64,000 bases of DNA, from assembly GCA_965218205.1 (NCBI GenBank), contig OZ244590.1, positions 124,001-188,000 on the forward strand, written 5' to 3'. Of the stretch, positions 1 through 8,475 are shown piece by piece. Below the pieces are notes generated by a model that had not been told where the DNA came from, did not search any database, and saw nothing but the letters and a program-made list of their open reading frames with translations. Source of the DNA: CBDDCA01 sp965218205. GTDB taxonomy: Bacteria; Spirochaetota; Spirochaetia; WTKD01; G963693115. A program made the translations under genes and the position numbers. Positions within the stretch are counted from its first letter, which is position 1. Each line of letters begins with the position of its first letter.

Positions 1-470
1 ATAATAGTAATTATTTTGTACAAGATCAAAGTATTTTTGAATGGTTACGTGGTTTTACTGAATCGAATGATGATCAGTATATACGTGGCTTTTTGGGACG
101 TTTGTTGTTTAGTGGGGATGATATATTTAAGTCAGTAACAGTATTATCAGGGGGAGAGAAAGCACGGTGTATGTTTTCTAAAATTATGTTGAAATCTCCT
201 AATGTTATTATGCTTGATGAACCTACAAACCATCTTGATTTAGAAGCAATATCATCTTTAAATAATGCTCTTATACAATACAAAGGGGTACTGTTATTTA
301 ATTCTCATGATCAGCAATTTATAGATACTATTGCAAATCGTATTATTGAATTTACTCCTGGTGGAGTAATTGATAGGCTAATGACCTTTAGTGAATATCT
401 TCAGGATGGAGAAATACAGAAATTACGTGATTCGTTGTATGGAAATAAACATGAAAAGATATTTTTATAA
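1..470 (+). CDS. ABC-F family ATPase, YbiT type (C-terminal part, 5' end outside window)
   Basis: This is the C-terminal part of an ABC-F protein, a soluble duplicated ATPase without membrane segments; the family acts on the ribosome in translation or antibiotic protection. The reading frame is open from base 3, so the gene begins left of the window. Visible elements are the ABC signature LSGGEKAR, the Walker B and ABC-F hallmark MLDEPTNHLD, and the H-loop FNSHDQQF. The stretch GRLLFSGDDIFKSVTVLSGG and the ending IIEFTPGGVID resemble E. coli YbiT more than Uup or EttA. It ends in a short basic tail without the long C-terminal coiled coil of Uup. YbiT has no settled physiological role, so the function is left general. 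Confidence 0.9.
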   Translation, partial: NSNYFVQDQSIFEWLRGFTESNDDQYIRGFLGRLLFSGDDIFKSVTVLSGGEKARCMFSKIMLKSPNVIMLDEPTNHLDLEAISSLNNALIQYKGVLLFNSHDQQFIDTIANRIIEFTPGGVIDRLMTFSEYLQDGEIQKLRDSLYGNKHEKIFL

Positions 471-529
471 AATGAGTATATACTATTGTCTTAATTTTTT
501 ATGAGCAATATACTTGGAAATTTTTATTT

Positions 530-559
530 TTGACTAATATAATTGTTATATAGTATACT
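530..559 (+). promoter_or_regulatory. Sigma-70-type promoter for the LPP20-like lipoprotein gene
   Basis: TTGACT at 530-535 and TATACT at 554-559 are separated by 18 bp. Transcription would start near 566 and leave a leader of about 45 nt before the ATG at 613. Confidence 0.6.
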
Positions 560-612
560 ATGCAAGAAGTGCCATATACATGGTACTTAAATACTATCAC
601 AAAGGAGTGAAT

Positions 613-1209
613 ATGAAAAAATATATATATGTAATAGCAATAGTATTGATATTACTTGTACTGGTGGGATGTCAATCAAAATCTCAACAAGCAAACAATG
701 AGGAAGATGTTACAACAGGAGAGGTGCAAGATTTTAGTGATGTTCCTGATTTTTATCTCAATCCTCCACAAGCGGATGACAAGATATACGGGGTAGGTGT
801 TGCAAAAACACAAAGACTTGATCTGTCAAAAAAATTAGCTCTCAGTCGTGCAAGAGATGATATAGCGTTCCAAATTAGCGCTCAAGTACAATCGACTATC
901 AATGATTATGCCCAAGAAGGGGGAGAGTCTAGTAATAGTCAGCTTATTACTTTCATAGAAACAGTATCACGTCAGATAGCAGATACTACGCTTGCTGGTA
1001 CTACTACCGAAAAAATAGCAAACTCAAAGGATGGTACTATTTATGCATTAGTATCGTTTCCTAAAGCAAATATACTAAAAGCAGCAAGCGAGGTATTTCA
1101 AAGAAATGAAGATGCTGCTTTTGCTGAATTTAAGGCTCGTGAAGCGTTTAATAGACTAGATCAGCAATTAAATAATAACCCTACTACATCACGCCCAATT
1201 ACAGAATAG
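613..1209 (+). CDS. LPP20-like lipoprotein
   Basis: This is a 198-residue envelope lipoprotein. It starts with a hydrophobic signal peptide and lipobox LVGC, with lipidated Cys20. The mature part holds an LPP20-type domain: PDFYLNPPQ opens it, followed by YGVGVAKTQ and an alternating Ala/Arg helix ALSRARDDIAFQI, then a strand ending IYALVSFPKANILKA. An upstream in-frame ATG at 580 exists, but the ATG at 613 is chosen because AAAGGAG lies just before it and the signal peptide begins there. Proteins of this family are outer-membrane or periplasmic and poorly understood. The next gene carries a second LPP20-type domain, so the two may act together. A strong terminator follows. Confidence 0.85.
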   Translation: MKKYIYVIAIVLILLVLVGCQSKSQQANNEEDVTTGEVQDFSDVPDFYLNPPQADDKIYGVGVAKTQRLDLSKKLALSRARDDIAFQISAQVQSTINDYAQEGGESSNSQLITFIETVSRQIADTTLAGTTTEKIANSKDGTIYALVSFPKANILKAASEVFQRNEDAAFAEFKAREAFNRLDQQLNNNPTTSRPITE

Positions 1210-1227
1210 GTATACAGATATAGTTAT

Positions 1228-1260
1228 AAAAAAGGAAGGAATGGTATTCCTTCCTTTTTT
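1228..1260 (+). terminator. Rho-independent terminator after the LPP20-like lipoprotein
   Basis: Stem GGAAGGAAT (1234-1242) pairs with ATTCCTTCC (1246-1254) around a GGT loop. A-run and T-run flanks extend the stem and end in six Ts. Confidence 0.9.
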
Positions 1261-1312
1261 ATATGGGAGAATTACATATACATAGAAATGAAAAAATACA
1301 CTGGAAAATAAT

Positions 1313-2509
1313 ATGTATTGGCAAAGAATAGTGTGGGTATGGGGCTATGGTATATATTGTCTGTTTCTTTTTTCTCATACTATGCATGCTTTAGCAGAAC
1401 ATGAAGAAAAGCAGGAACATGAGAGTGATGATAGTATTATAGAACAGAGTGAGTATCAGAGTAAGAAAGATGCATCAGAGATTTTTTCGCAAGAACCAGC
1501 ATGGTATTATACGCTTTCTCCTACTTCTAAAAAGCAGATAATAGGATATGGCTCTGGCAATAGTCAAGAGATAGCAGAAGCCCAAGCCCTTGCAGATATT
1601 ACCAATGCTCTTACTGTTATTGTTGAAAGAAATGTACAAGATAAGGCAATCATAGAGAGTGATGGTACAGTAGTGGAGCAAACTACCGTAGTGAATAGTA
1701 TTTCTCAGAGTAACGCTGTACTGCAAAACACTTCAATACTAAGGCGCGAAAAAATAGGAAACACTATATTTGTAGCAATGGTGTATGATACGAGTACTTT
1801 GGGATCGCGATTATTGACAGCTAATGTAGTGCATGATTTTTCTAAACATGATATTTCTATGCTTGCTTCCTCCAATATTAAAACAAAGTTACCCTTTTAT
1901 CAGTTACTAGTATCTCTAGGCATAAAGAGTAATTTTCAGTTAGGATATAAAAATGAGAGCTGGTATGTACATATGGGAGATGCACAAGTGTGGCTCAATG
2001 ATAAGGAGTTTGCTGATAATTTTATTGGTACTGTATACTCATCTTCTTACAATCCTTATGCTATTGAAGTGCTTGTAGTTGATAACAATCAGCTAGCGTA
2101 TTTAGAAAATACAAAAGATCGTGTGTTAAGAGAAAATCAGTATTTTGTGTTACGGTACACTCCACAGATAAAAGAAAGCTCTGTCTATGTTTCTTTGTTT
2201 TATGTTCATAGTTTTGGGGCAGTACAATCGTTTGTGGTAAATACACTGGTATCTCACAGAGAATCTATAATATATCCCGAAACTGGAGTAGTAAATGTAT
2301 TGTTGCCACATGGAAGAGCAAGTAACAACAGAAAGGATATGATACTTGCAGTAGAAAGTAAAGAAGCACATGCGGTATTTAATGATTTCTATCCTGTCAA
2401 TAACAATGCAGGGATAGTGCAAGATTCGTTGTTGTATAGTTATGGTACTTTGCTTGAAAGCATACAGAATAGTCAGTATGTCAGCCGTATACTATGGGTA
2501 GGAAAATAA
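1313..2509 (+). CDS. Exported LPP20-domain protein with DUF4384-like C-terminal half
   Basis: This 398-residue protein has an N-terminal hydrophobic segment (about residues 7-27), probably a signal peptide, then an acidic spacer. Residues about 62-165 repeat the LPP20 layout seen in the preceding gene: EPAWYYTLSP, IIGYGSGNSQEIAEAQALAD and a closing IFVAMVYDTSTLGSRLL. The C-terminal half contains strands such as VYVSLFYVHSFGAVQSF and a late MILAVESKEAHAVF, which resemble the DUF4384 fold, but this link is weaker. It follows the terminator of gene 613, so it has its own transcript or depends on read-through. No good Shine-Dalgarno sequence precedes the ATG. Function unknown; an envelope location is inferred. 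Confidence 0.75.
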   Translation: MYWQRIVWVWGYGIYCLFLFSHTMHALAEHEEKQEHESDDSIIEQSEYQSKKDASEIFSQEPAWYYTLSPTSKKQIIGYGSGNSQEIAEAQALADITNALTVIVERNVQDKAIIESDGTVVEQTTVVNSISQSNAVLQNTSILRREKIGNTIFVAMVYDTSTLGSRLLTANVVHDFSKHDISMLASSNIKTKLPFYQLLVSLGIKSNFQLGYKNESWYVHMGDAQVWLNDKEFADNFIGTVYSSSYNPYAIEVLVVDNNQLAYLENTKDRVLRENQYFVLRYTPQIKESSVYVSLFYVHSFGAVQSFVVNTLVSHRESIIYPETGVVNVLLPHGRASNNRKDMILAVESKEAHAVFNDFYPVNNNAGIVQDSLLYSYGTLLESIQNSQYVSRILWVGK

Positions 2510-2702
2510 GGGGTAAAAAACAGGAGGTAGGAGAATAGGATGGGTGTCAGAGAAATACTATGGCATTGGCATGCAGTAATGGATAGGGCAGTAACAATAA
2601 AAATAAGATATAGAGAGCAAATATAATACATCCTATATGTGCTATACTCATAATACAGTATTAAAAAAATTATGGTGATACACCAATTATAAGGAGATTT
2701 TT

Positions 2703-3776
2703 ATGTCAAAATTATCATTAAAGCCCGGATTAATATATGGGCAACAATTACAAGAATTGTTTGAATATTGTAAGGAACAGAAATGTGCGTTACCTGCCGT
2801 GAATGTTGTGGGTTCAAGTAGTATCAATGCTTCATTGTATGCAGCTAAGAAGGCACAAGCACCTGTTATGATTCAGTTTTCAAATGGAGGTGGCTTATTT
2901 AATGCAGGGAAACATGCAAAAGAATACAGTGACAAGGCAGAAGTAATAGGAACAGCAACGGGAGCGTTTCATGTACATAAAATGGCACAAGTATATGGAG
3001 TGCCAGTAATTCTACATACCGACCATTGTCAACGCAAGATTATTTCATGGGTTGATGGATTGATAGAAGAAAATAGAAAATTTTATGATGCACAGAAAAT
3101 GCCATTGTTTAGTTCTCATATGCTTGATTTATCAGAAGAAAATTTGGAGGAAAACCTCGCTACATGTGCAGAGTATTTGCAAAAGCTCGCAAGGCTTGAT
3201 ATTACATTAGAGATAGAGTTAGGAGTGACTGGTGGTGAAGAAGATGGAGTAGATAATAGCGACATAGACTCTTCTCGATTATACACTCAGCCTGAACATG
3301 TATTAAAAGCATATGATACATTGCAGCCTTTAGGATATTTTACTGTTGCTGCCTCGTTTGGTAATACACATGGGGTATATAAGCCTGGCAATGTAAAACT
3401 TACTCCTGAAATTCTTAAAAACTCACAGGATATGGTAGCAAGAGAAAGAAATTTAGGGCATAATCCATTAAACTTAGTGTTTCATGGAGGTTCTGGTTCT
3501 GAAAAATCAAAGATAGAAGAATCACTTCATTACGGGGTTATTAAGATGAATATAGATACAGACACGCAATGGGCCTTTACTAAACCTGTTCGTGAATATA
3601 TGGATAAAAATCATGATTATCTCTTGTCTCAAATTGGAAATCCAGAAGGGGAAGATAAACCAAATAAGAAGGTTATTGATCCTCGTGTGTGGCTTCTAAA
3701 AGGGGAAGATGGAATTAGTGATAGGCTTATTGAAGCATGCAAGGATCTAAATTCTTACGATAAATTTTCTTTTTAG
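2703..3776 (+). CDS. fbaA: Class II fructose-bisphosphate aldolase
   Basis: A zinc-dependent aldolase that interconverts fructose 1,6-bisphosphate with dihydroxyacetone phosphate and glyceraldehyde 3-phosphate in glycolysis, in the cytoplasm. At 357 residues it has the length of the E. coli FbaA (type A) subgroup. The zinc-site segment ILHTDHCQRK, the acidic GVTGGEEDGVD region, FGNTHGVYKPG, and the phosphate-binding LVFHGGSGS and KMNIDTDTQWAF motifs are all present. The ATG follows a clear AAGGAG. The gene stands alone, followed by a weak hairpin and two tRNA genes on the other strand. Confidence 0.97.
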   Translation: MSKLSLKPGLIYGQQLQELFEYCKEQKCALPAVNVVGSSSINASLYAAKKAQAPVMIQFSNGGGLFNAGKHAKEYSDKAEVIGTATGAFHVHKMAQVYGVPVILHTDHCQRKIISWVDGLIEENRKFYDAQKMPLFSSHMLDLSEENLEENLATCAEYLQKLARLDITLEIELGVTGGEEDGVDNSDIDSSRLYTQPEHVLKAYDTLQPLGYFTVAASFGNTHGVYKPGNVKLTPEILKNSQDMVARERNLGHNPLNLVFHGGSGSEKSKIEESLHYGVIKMNIDTDTQWAFTKPVREYMDKNHDYLLSQIGNPEGEDKPNKKVIDPRVWLLKGEDGISDRLIEACKDLNSYDKFSF

Positions 3777-3801
3777 TTATTAGAGTTTCATTGCAATGAT
3801 A

Positions 3802-3834
3802 GTTAGTATTGCATCTTTTAGATGCGGTGCTAAC
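3802..3834. other. Imperfect hairpin downstream of fbaA
   Basis: GTTAG (3802-3806) pairs with CTAAC (3830-3834), and GCATCT (3811-3816) with AGATGC (3820-3825). No T-run follows, so it is at best a weak terminator or a 3'-end stabiliser. Confidence 0.4.
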
Positions 3835-3883
3835 TACGATACCTGTACTATTATCTATAGTGTTTGGTTATAGTATTTAGTTA

Positions 3884-3957
3884 CGCACCCAAGAGGATTC
3901 GAACCTCTGACCTGCGGCTTAGAAGGCCGTTGCTCTATCCAGCTGAGCTATGGGTGC
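3884..3957 (-). tRNA. tRNA-Arg (anticodon TCT)
   Basis: Read on the minus strand, this 74-nt cloverleaf has acceptor stem GCACCCA/TGGGTGC, a D-arm with AGCTGGATAGAGC, anticodon loop CTTCTAA and T-arm GGTTCGAATCC. The anticodon TCT reads AGA, a common Arg codon in an AT-rich genome. CCA is not encoded. Confidence 0.95.
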
Positions 3958-4000
3958 TTTAGGGATGCTTTTTGCAAAGCATATATCATTGCGAAATATA

Positions 4001-4073
4001 TCGGGGCAGCAGGATTTGAACCTGCGATCTCCTGCTCCCAAAGCAGGCGCCATAGCCACTAGGCCATGCCCCG
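4001..4073 (-). tRNA. tRNA-Pro (anticodon TGG)
   Basis: Minus-strand cloverleaf of 73 nt with acceptor stem CGGGGCA/TGCCCCG and discriminator A. The anticodon stem CCTGC/GCAGG encloses loop TTTGGGA, giving anticodon TGG, and the T-loop is TTCAAAT. It lies about 43 bp from tRNA-Arg in the same orientation, so the two are probably co-transcribed. CCA is not encoded. Confidence 0.95.
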
Positions 4074-4188
4074 ATACTCTATTCACTATTATAGCATAGA
4101 TGTATATTTACGCAATAGAGTATAGCGTACATTTGGAGGCACTTAGTTCTTGAATTTGCAGTGTATCAATGATATACTAACATTAAGT

Positions 4189-5232
4189 ATGAAATATAAA
4201 CAAATTGGCACATCAAATTTGCAAGTAAGTGAAATATGTCTCGGTACCATGACATGGGGATATCAGAATACCGAAAAAGAGGCATTTGAACAATTAGATT
4301 ATGCTGTAGCAAACGGTGTAAATTTTATAGATACTGCTGAATTATATGCAGTACCTCCAAGTAGAGAAACATATGGAGCAACAGAACAATATATTGGAAA
4401 TTATTTTAAGAAACACCCTACAAAAAGAAAAGATATTATTGTTGCAACAAAAATAGTGGGGCCAGGCATAAAGTATATTAGAAATGGTGAAGGCTTTACC
4501 CCTAATGGTATTGTGAAAGCATTAGAGGATAGTCTCTCACGTTTGCAGATGGATTATGTTGATATATATCAACTTCATTGGTCACAAAGGATGACTCCGC
4601 GTTTTGGAATACGCGATTATAATGAGACATGGCTTAAGAGGGATGATGCTTTAGAAGAGACACTTGGGGTATTGGGCAAACTTGTTACGGAAGGAAAAAT
4701 TCGTGAAATAGGATTGTCTAATGAACACAGTTGGGGAGTTATGCATTGTCTTCGATTACACGAAAGAGATTCTCAAATACCTCGTATACAAAGTGTACAG
4801 AATGTATATAATCTTATTACGCGTAGTATCGATAGTAATTTATCCGAAGTATTTATGCGTGAAAATGTTAGCTTATTGCCATACTCTCCGCTTGCTGGAG
4901 GATTGTTAAGTGGTAAATATGAAGGAGGAAAACGTCCTGAAGGAGCTCGTTTCACTACTTGGGGCAACCAATCTATGCCACGATATATAAATACACAGGC
5001 AGCAAGTGCTATTACTCGTTATATTGATCTTGCAAAAAAACATGCTATTAGTCCTACAACAATGGCATTGAGCTTTGTAAATAAGAGAGGGTATGTGGCA
5101 AGTAATATTATTGGAGCAACAGATATGCAGCAGTTACAGGAAAATATTGCTTCGGCTGATGTACAGCTTAGTCATACACTGTTACAGGAAATAGAAAAGA
5201 TTCATGCAGAAATTCCTAACCCTTCTTTGTAG
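4189..5232 (+). CDS. Aldo/keto reductase, Tas-like
   Basis: A cytoplasmic NADPH-dependent aldo/keto reductase of the subgroup typified by E. coli Tas. It is 347 residues from the ATG at 4189. That start is preferred over a TTG 13 codons upstream because MKYKQIGTSNLQVSEICLGT matches the usual N-terminus. Diagnostic segments are LGTMTWGYQNTEKEA, FIDTAELYAVPPSRET (catalytic Asp and Tyr), the catalytic Lys in IIVATKIVG, His in YQLHWSQR, and the NADP-binding LLPYSPLAGG and NIIGATDMQQL. The physiological substrate is unknown for this subgroup. nth begins 5 bp after its stop, so the two are probably transcribed together. Confidence 0.93.
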   Translation: MKYKQIGTSNLQVSEICLGTMTWGYQNTEKEAFEQLDYAVANGVNFIDTAELYAVPPSRETYGATEQYIGNYFKKHPTKRKDIIVATKIVGPGIKYIRNGEGFTPNGIVKALEDSLSRLQMDYVDIYQLHWSQRMTPRFGIRDYNETWLKRDDALEETLGVLGKLVTEGKIREIGLSNEHSWGVMHCLRLHERDSQIPRIQSVQNVYNLITRSIDSNLSEVFMRENVSLLPYSPLAGGLLSGKYEGGKRPEGARFTTWGNQSMPRYINTQAASAITRYIDLAKKHAISPTTMALSFVNKRGYVASNIIGATDMQQLQENIASADVQLSHTLLQEIEKIHAEIPNPSL

Positions 5233-5237
5233 AGTGT

Positions 5238-5885
5238 ATGAAAAATAAGCGGTTACAAGTAAAAAAAGTACTTGCATTACTTGATGCTGAATATCCAAAT
5301 CATACGACATTATTACAATACTCAAATGCCTTTGAGTTGCTTATTGCTGTTATTTTATCAGCACAAACTACTGATGAACAGGTAAACAGAGTGTTACCGC
5401 ATCTTTTTGCTGAGTACCCTAACGCAGAAAGTCTTTCTCATGCTCGTCAGTCAAGTGTAGAAACCTTAGTACATGCTACTGGATTTTATAAAAACAAAGC
5501 ACGAAATATTATTGCTTGTGCAAAAAAATTAGTAAATGATTTTAACTCTTGTGTTCCTGACACTATAGAAGCATTGATCACTCTTCCAGGTGTAGGCAGA
5601 AAAACAGCAGGAGTAGTGTTATACCATATCTATAGTTTACCTGCTATCATTGTGGATACTCATTTTGGGAGAGTGTGTAGGCGTTTAGGATTAACTGATG
5701 AGACAGATCCCACAAAAGTAGAGTTTGTTCTCAGAGATATTACTGCAGAAGAACAGTGGGGTATGGCTTCTATGGTGGTAAATTTTCATGGAAGGCGAGT
5801 GTGTAAATCAAGACAGCCAGAGTGTGAACGATGTGTTCTTGAATCACTGTGTGAGCATTGTGGTAATGCTGCTCACATTAAGTAA
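5238..5885 (+). CDS. nth: Endonuclease III
   Basis: A DNA glycosylase/AP lyase for oxidised pyrimidines in base-excision repair. At 215 residues it has the family's usual length. The helix-hairpin-helix LPGVGRKTAG carries catalytic Lys122, and IIVDTHFGRVCRRLG carries catalytic Asp140. The [4Fe-4S] cluster ligands follow the standard Cys-X6-Cys-X2-Cys-X5-Cys spacing (Cys189, 196, 199, 205). The start lies 5 bp after the aldo/keto reductase stop, with no strong Shine-Dalgarno sequence, which points to translational coupling. Confidence 0.97.
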   Translation: MKNKRLQVKKVLALLDAEYPNHTTLLQYSNAFELLIAVILSAQTTDEQVNRVLPHLFAEYPNAESLSHARQSSVETLVHATGFYKNKARNIIACAKKLVNDFNSCVPDTIEALITLPGVGRKTAGVVLYHIYSLPAIIVDTHFGRVCRRLGLTDETDPTKVEFVLRDITAEEQWGMASMVVNFHGRRVCKSRQPECERCVLESLCEHCGNAAHIK

Positions 5886-5974
5886 AGTATGCAAGAAGTA
5901 CAGTACGCTATTCTTTGTTTTGATGTATGTACTGTGGTATTACATATGGGAAATAGAAAGAAGGTATAGAATAT

Positions 5975-6280
5975 ATGGCACAAGAAGCAACACAACATGA
6001 AAATAAATATGTAGCGATAGAGCTTACTCTTTTTGGGAGAGTGCAAGGAGTAGGCTTTCGGTATTTTGTGTATACTACTGCGTTGCGTTTTGGTACTATA
6101 CGAGGATGGGTACAAAATTGTCCTGATGGAACAGTAAAGGTGCACGGTGAATCTTCATCGTCATCAATACTTACTGCATTTATTGATGCTTGTTTGCAAG
6201 GGCCTCCTTTATCAAAAGTTGTGAAAGGGGAAAAGAGAGTTGCTTTTGTACTTGGATGTACTTCTTTTGAAATTCGTTAA
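5975..6280 (+). CDS. acyP: Acylphosphatase
   Basis: A small cytoplasmic enzyme that hydrolyses carboxyl-phosphate bonds such as acetyl phosphate. The 101-residue protein has the signature GRVQGVGFRYFVY, whose Arg binds phosphate, and the second motif GWVQNCPDGTVKVHGE, whose Asn is catalytic. trmL starts 4 bp downstream, so the two genes form a unit. About 90 bp separate it from nth. Confidence 0.93.
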   Translation: MAQEATQHENKYVAIELTLFGRVQGVGFRYFVYTTALRFGTIRGWVQNCPDGTVKVHGESSSSSILTAFIDACLQGPPLSKVVKGEKRVAFVLGCTSFEIR

Positions 6281-6283
6281 GAT

Positions 6284-6751
6284 ATGCCTACTATAGCTTT
6301 ATTAGAGCCACAAATACCTCAAAATACAGGAAATATAGCACGCCTTTGTGTGGTAACTGGTACTTCATTACATCTTGTAGGAAATTTAGGGTTTGAGATA
6401 AACGATAAACAGCTAAAAAGAGCAGGCATGGATTATTGGAAACAGTTAGAAGTACAGCAGTACAGTACTGTAGAACAGTATGTGGATAATTTAGATATGC
6501 AGCAAAGTTTTTTATTTTCTACAAAGGCAAATATGATATATACTGAGGTGCAGTTTCCTCCAAACGCTACATTATTATTTGGTAACGAAGGGTTTGGTAC
6601 AGCTGATTGGATCATGCAACGTTTTATAGATCATAATAGTATGCTACGTATTCCACAGATAAAAGGACAACGTTGTCTTAACTTGGCAGTAAGTGTAGGG
6701 ATAGCATTGTATGAATTATTACGGCAGACAAATTTTAATAATTTAGTATAG
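6284..6751 (+). CDS. trmL: tRNA (cytidine/uridine-34-2'-O)-methyltransferase
   Basis: A SPOUT-fold methyltransferase that adds a 2'-O-methyl group to the wobble base of Leu tRNAs. At 155 residues it matches the minimal TrmL type without an RNA-binding extension. The N-terminal LLEPQIPQNTGNIARLC is diagnostic. The knotted SAM-binding region is seen in LLFGNEGFG and in MLRIPQIKGQRCLNLAVSV near the C-terminus. It is 4 bp after acylphosphatase and converges with the minus-strand gene ending at 6831. Confidence 0.95.
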   Translation: MPTIALLEPQIPQNTGNIARLCVVTGTSLHLVGNLGFEINDKQLKRAGMDYWKQLEVQQYSTVEQYVDNLDMQQSFLFSTKANMIYTEVQFPPNATLLFGNEGFGTADWIMQRFIDHNSMLRIPQIKGQRCLNLAVSVGIALYELLRQTNFNNLV

Positions 6752-6830
6752 TAGTGCTGGCACTATGAAAAGTTGCTATGAATTAGCTTGTCTCTTTTTT
6801 TGTGAGCTATAAAATGTATTGTAAGAAAAT

Positions 6831-7733
6831 TTATTCTAAAGATAAATTCTCTTCTGTTTCTCCTTGTAATTTTGATGGAGGGATTATAGAGTCTTCCTCT
6901 ATGATGGTATCTGTAATAACAATATTCTCTATATCTTGTAAGTATTTTTTTCGTTTCGCTTGTAAATCATAGTGTTTAGGAGCAAAACGTAGGGCATGAA
7001 ATACTGATATTGTAAAATGCACTACTTTTCTCTCTTCTCCTGATAATTCATCTGCTATCCATGCTATCTTTTCTGCACTGGTATTGGTGATAGCCATTGT
7101 TGATTGATCTAGGCGATCAATAAATAAAAGATATGGCTCATTCGCATCAACTATCGAAAGTGCTGTAGGAGAATATTGTTTATACTCACTTGTCATAATA
7201 TAAACATTATTACTTGTTACAATTTCTGCCACTAACTCGTAACTGGGAGTAAAATAGGCAATGAGACGTATCTCATTATCAGAGGGATCGTTTCCAAAAA
7301 AAGCAATGATAAAATAATCGGAGATGACATCTTCTTGGTTTGTTAGTGCATATCCAATATTAGAAAGACGGAGAGGTTCTTTTAAGAATATTTCAAACCC
7401 TGTAACTTGAAAATTTTGTTCTGCTTCGTTTATTAGAGTATATTTGAGTTGGTTTGAAGTGCGTGTGTAGTTAATAATTGCTTGTTGCATAAGGTTTCCT
7501 ACCATAGGATTTCGTATTAATCCACGCATTTTCCAATCTTGGAGCATATAACTGATAAATCCTTCCCCAGGATAAGAGGGACCTAATAGGGGAGATTCAG
7601 TAAAAAATATATCTTCTTGAAAATAATCTTCTATTTGTTGGGAATATACAAAGGATGATATACACAACAAGAAAATGGAAGCATACAGCAAAGAGAAAGA
7701 ATACATGTGTGTATATGATGCTAGATATTTCAT
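6831..7733 (-). CDS. Exported protein of unknown function
   Basis: This 300-residue protein has a signal peptide (hydrophobic core about residues 12-30, likely cut after FVYSQQ) and no other membrane segment. I do not recognise the fold. The mature part is rich in acidic residues and Tyr, with an Asp/Glu-rich low-complexity tail. It is the second gene of a pair: its ATG overlaps the TGA of the upstream lipoprotein gene by 4 bp (ATGA), indicating translational coupling and probably a joint envelope role. No paralogue is seen in the window. Confidence 0.75.
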   Translation of the reverse strand: MKYLASYTHMYSFSLLYASIFLLCISSFVYSQQIEDYFQEDIFFTESPLLGPSYPGEGFISYMLQDWKMRGLIRNPMVGNLMQQAIINYTRTSNQLKYTLINEAEQNFQVTGFEIFLKEPLRLSNIGYALTNQEDVISDYFIIAFFGNDPSDNEIRLIAYFTPSYELVAEIVTSNNVYIMTSEYKQYSPTALSIVDANEPYLLFIDRLDQSTMAITNTSAEKIAWIADELSGEERKVVHFTISVFHALRFAPKHYDLQAKRKKYLQDIENIVITDTIIEEDSIIPPSKLQGETEENLSLE

Positions 7734-8428
7734 ATGATTGGGTACTGAGAGCTTCTTTCGTATGTTGATAAAAAGAGAATAGTAATCACTATTACTCTTC
7801 TTAGATCAGCATTATAAATATCAGGCGCAATGAAAACAGACGGAGGGTTTGTGTTGTTGAATAATGCAACAAGATTGTTTTGATAGTACAAAGTAAATCC
7901 TGTTTCTGTATAATGTTTTCCTTGTGATTGATAAAAAAATTCATCTCCTTTAATATCTAAAAAATAATTCTTTCTTGTTGATTTTCCGCTCATTACCCTT
8001 GTATTTTTATCAGATATAAGGGATATAGTAAACGGAAACTCAGATTGAGCAGTTTTTCCGTAAAAAACACCAGAGCGTGGAGCATTTAATAAAAAGCCAT
8101 CTCTTGTATAAATGAAAAGAGATTCTGCATTTATTACATCATCAGTAGGATCTATAATTGAAAATGGCTTTCTTATTCTATTTACTAATTTTCCGGGAAA
8201 GTTGGTTTTTCCTTGTTCGGTGGTATTAAATTTTGTTATGTTGTTTGTAGAAAATCCAAATAGTTCAAGTTGTTCTATTGTATCAAAGTTTACCTTGTAT
8301 TGTATTTCTACTTCTTCTAATCCTGCTTTTAATGCTCTTGTGTACATTGATGAGTATTTGACTGAGGTGCAAGAAAAAAGTAAAAATGATACTATGAGAA
8401 CATATGATGATCGTGCAAAAAATGACAT
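7730..8428 (-). CDS. Lipoprotein of unknown function
   Basis: This 232-residue protein has a signal peptide and a lipobox-like LLFSC, with lipidated Cys at about residue 20. The rest is soluble, with an even strand-rich pattern and no recognised domain. It overlaps the next exported gene by 4 bp. Its start lies close to the divergent peptide-binding protein gene, so both promoters must sit within a very short stretch or inside the coding ends. Confidence 0.75.
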   Translation of the reverse strand: MSFFARSSYVLIVSFLLFSCTSVKYSSMYTRALKAGLEEVEIQYKVNFDTIEQLELFGFSTNNITKFNTTEQGKTNFPGKLVNRIRKPFSIIDPTDDVINAESLFIYTRDGFLLNAPRSGVFYGKTAQSEFPFTISLISDKNTRVMSGKSTRKNYFLDIKGDEFFYQSQGKHYTETGFTLYYQNNLVALFNNTNPPSVFIAPDIYNADLRRVIVITILFLSTYERSSQYPII

Positions 8429-8475
8429 ATACTAATAGTATATGCAAAAAACAGAATTTTTCAAAGGGGGGAGTA

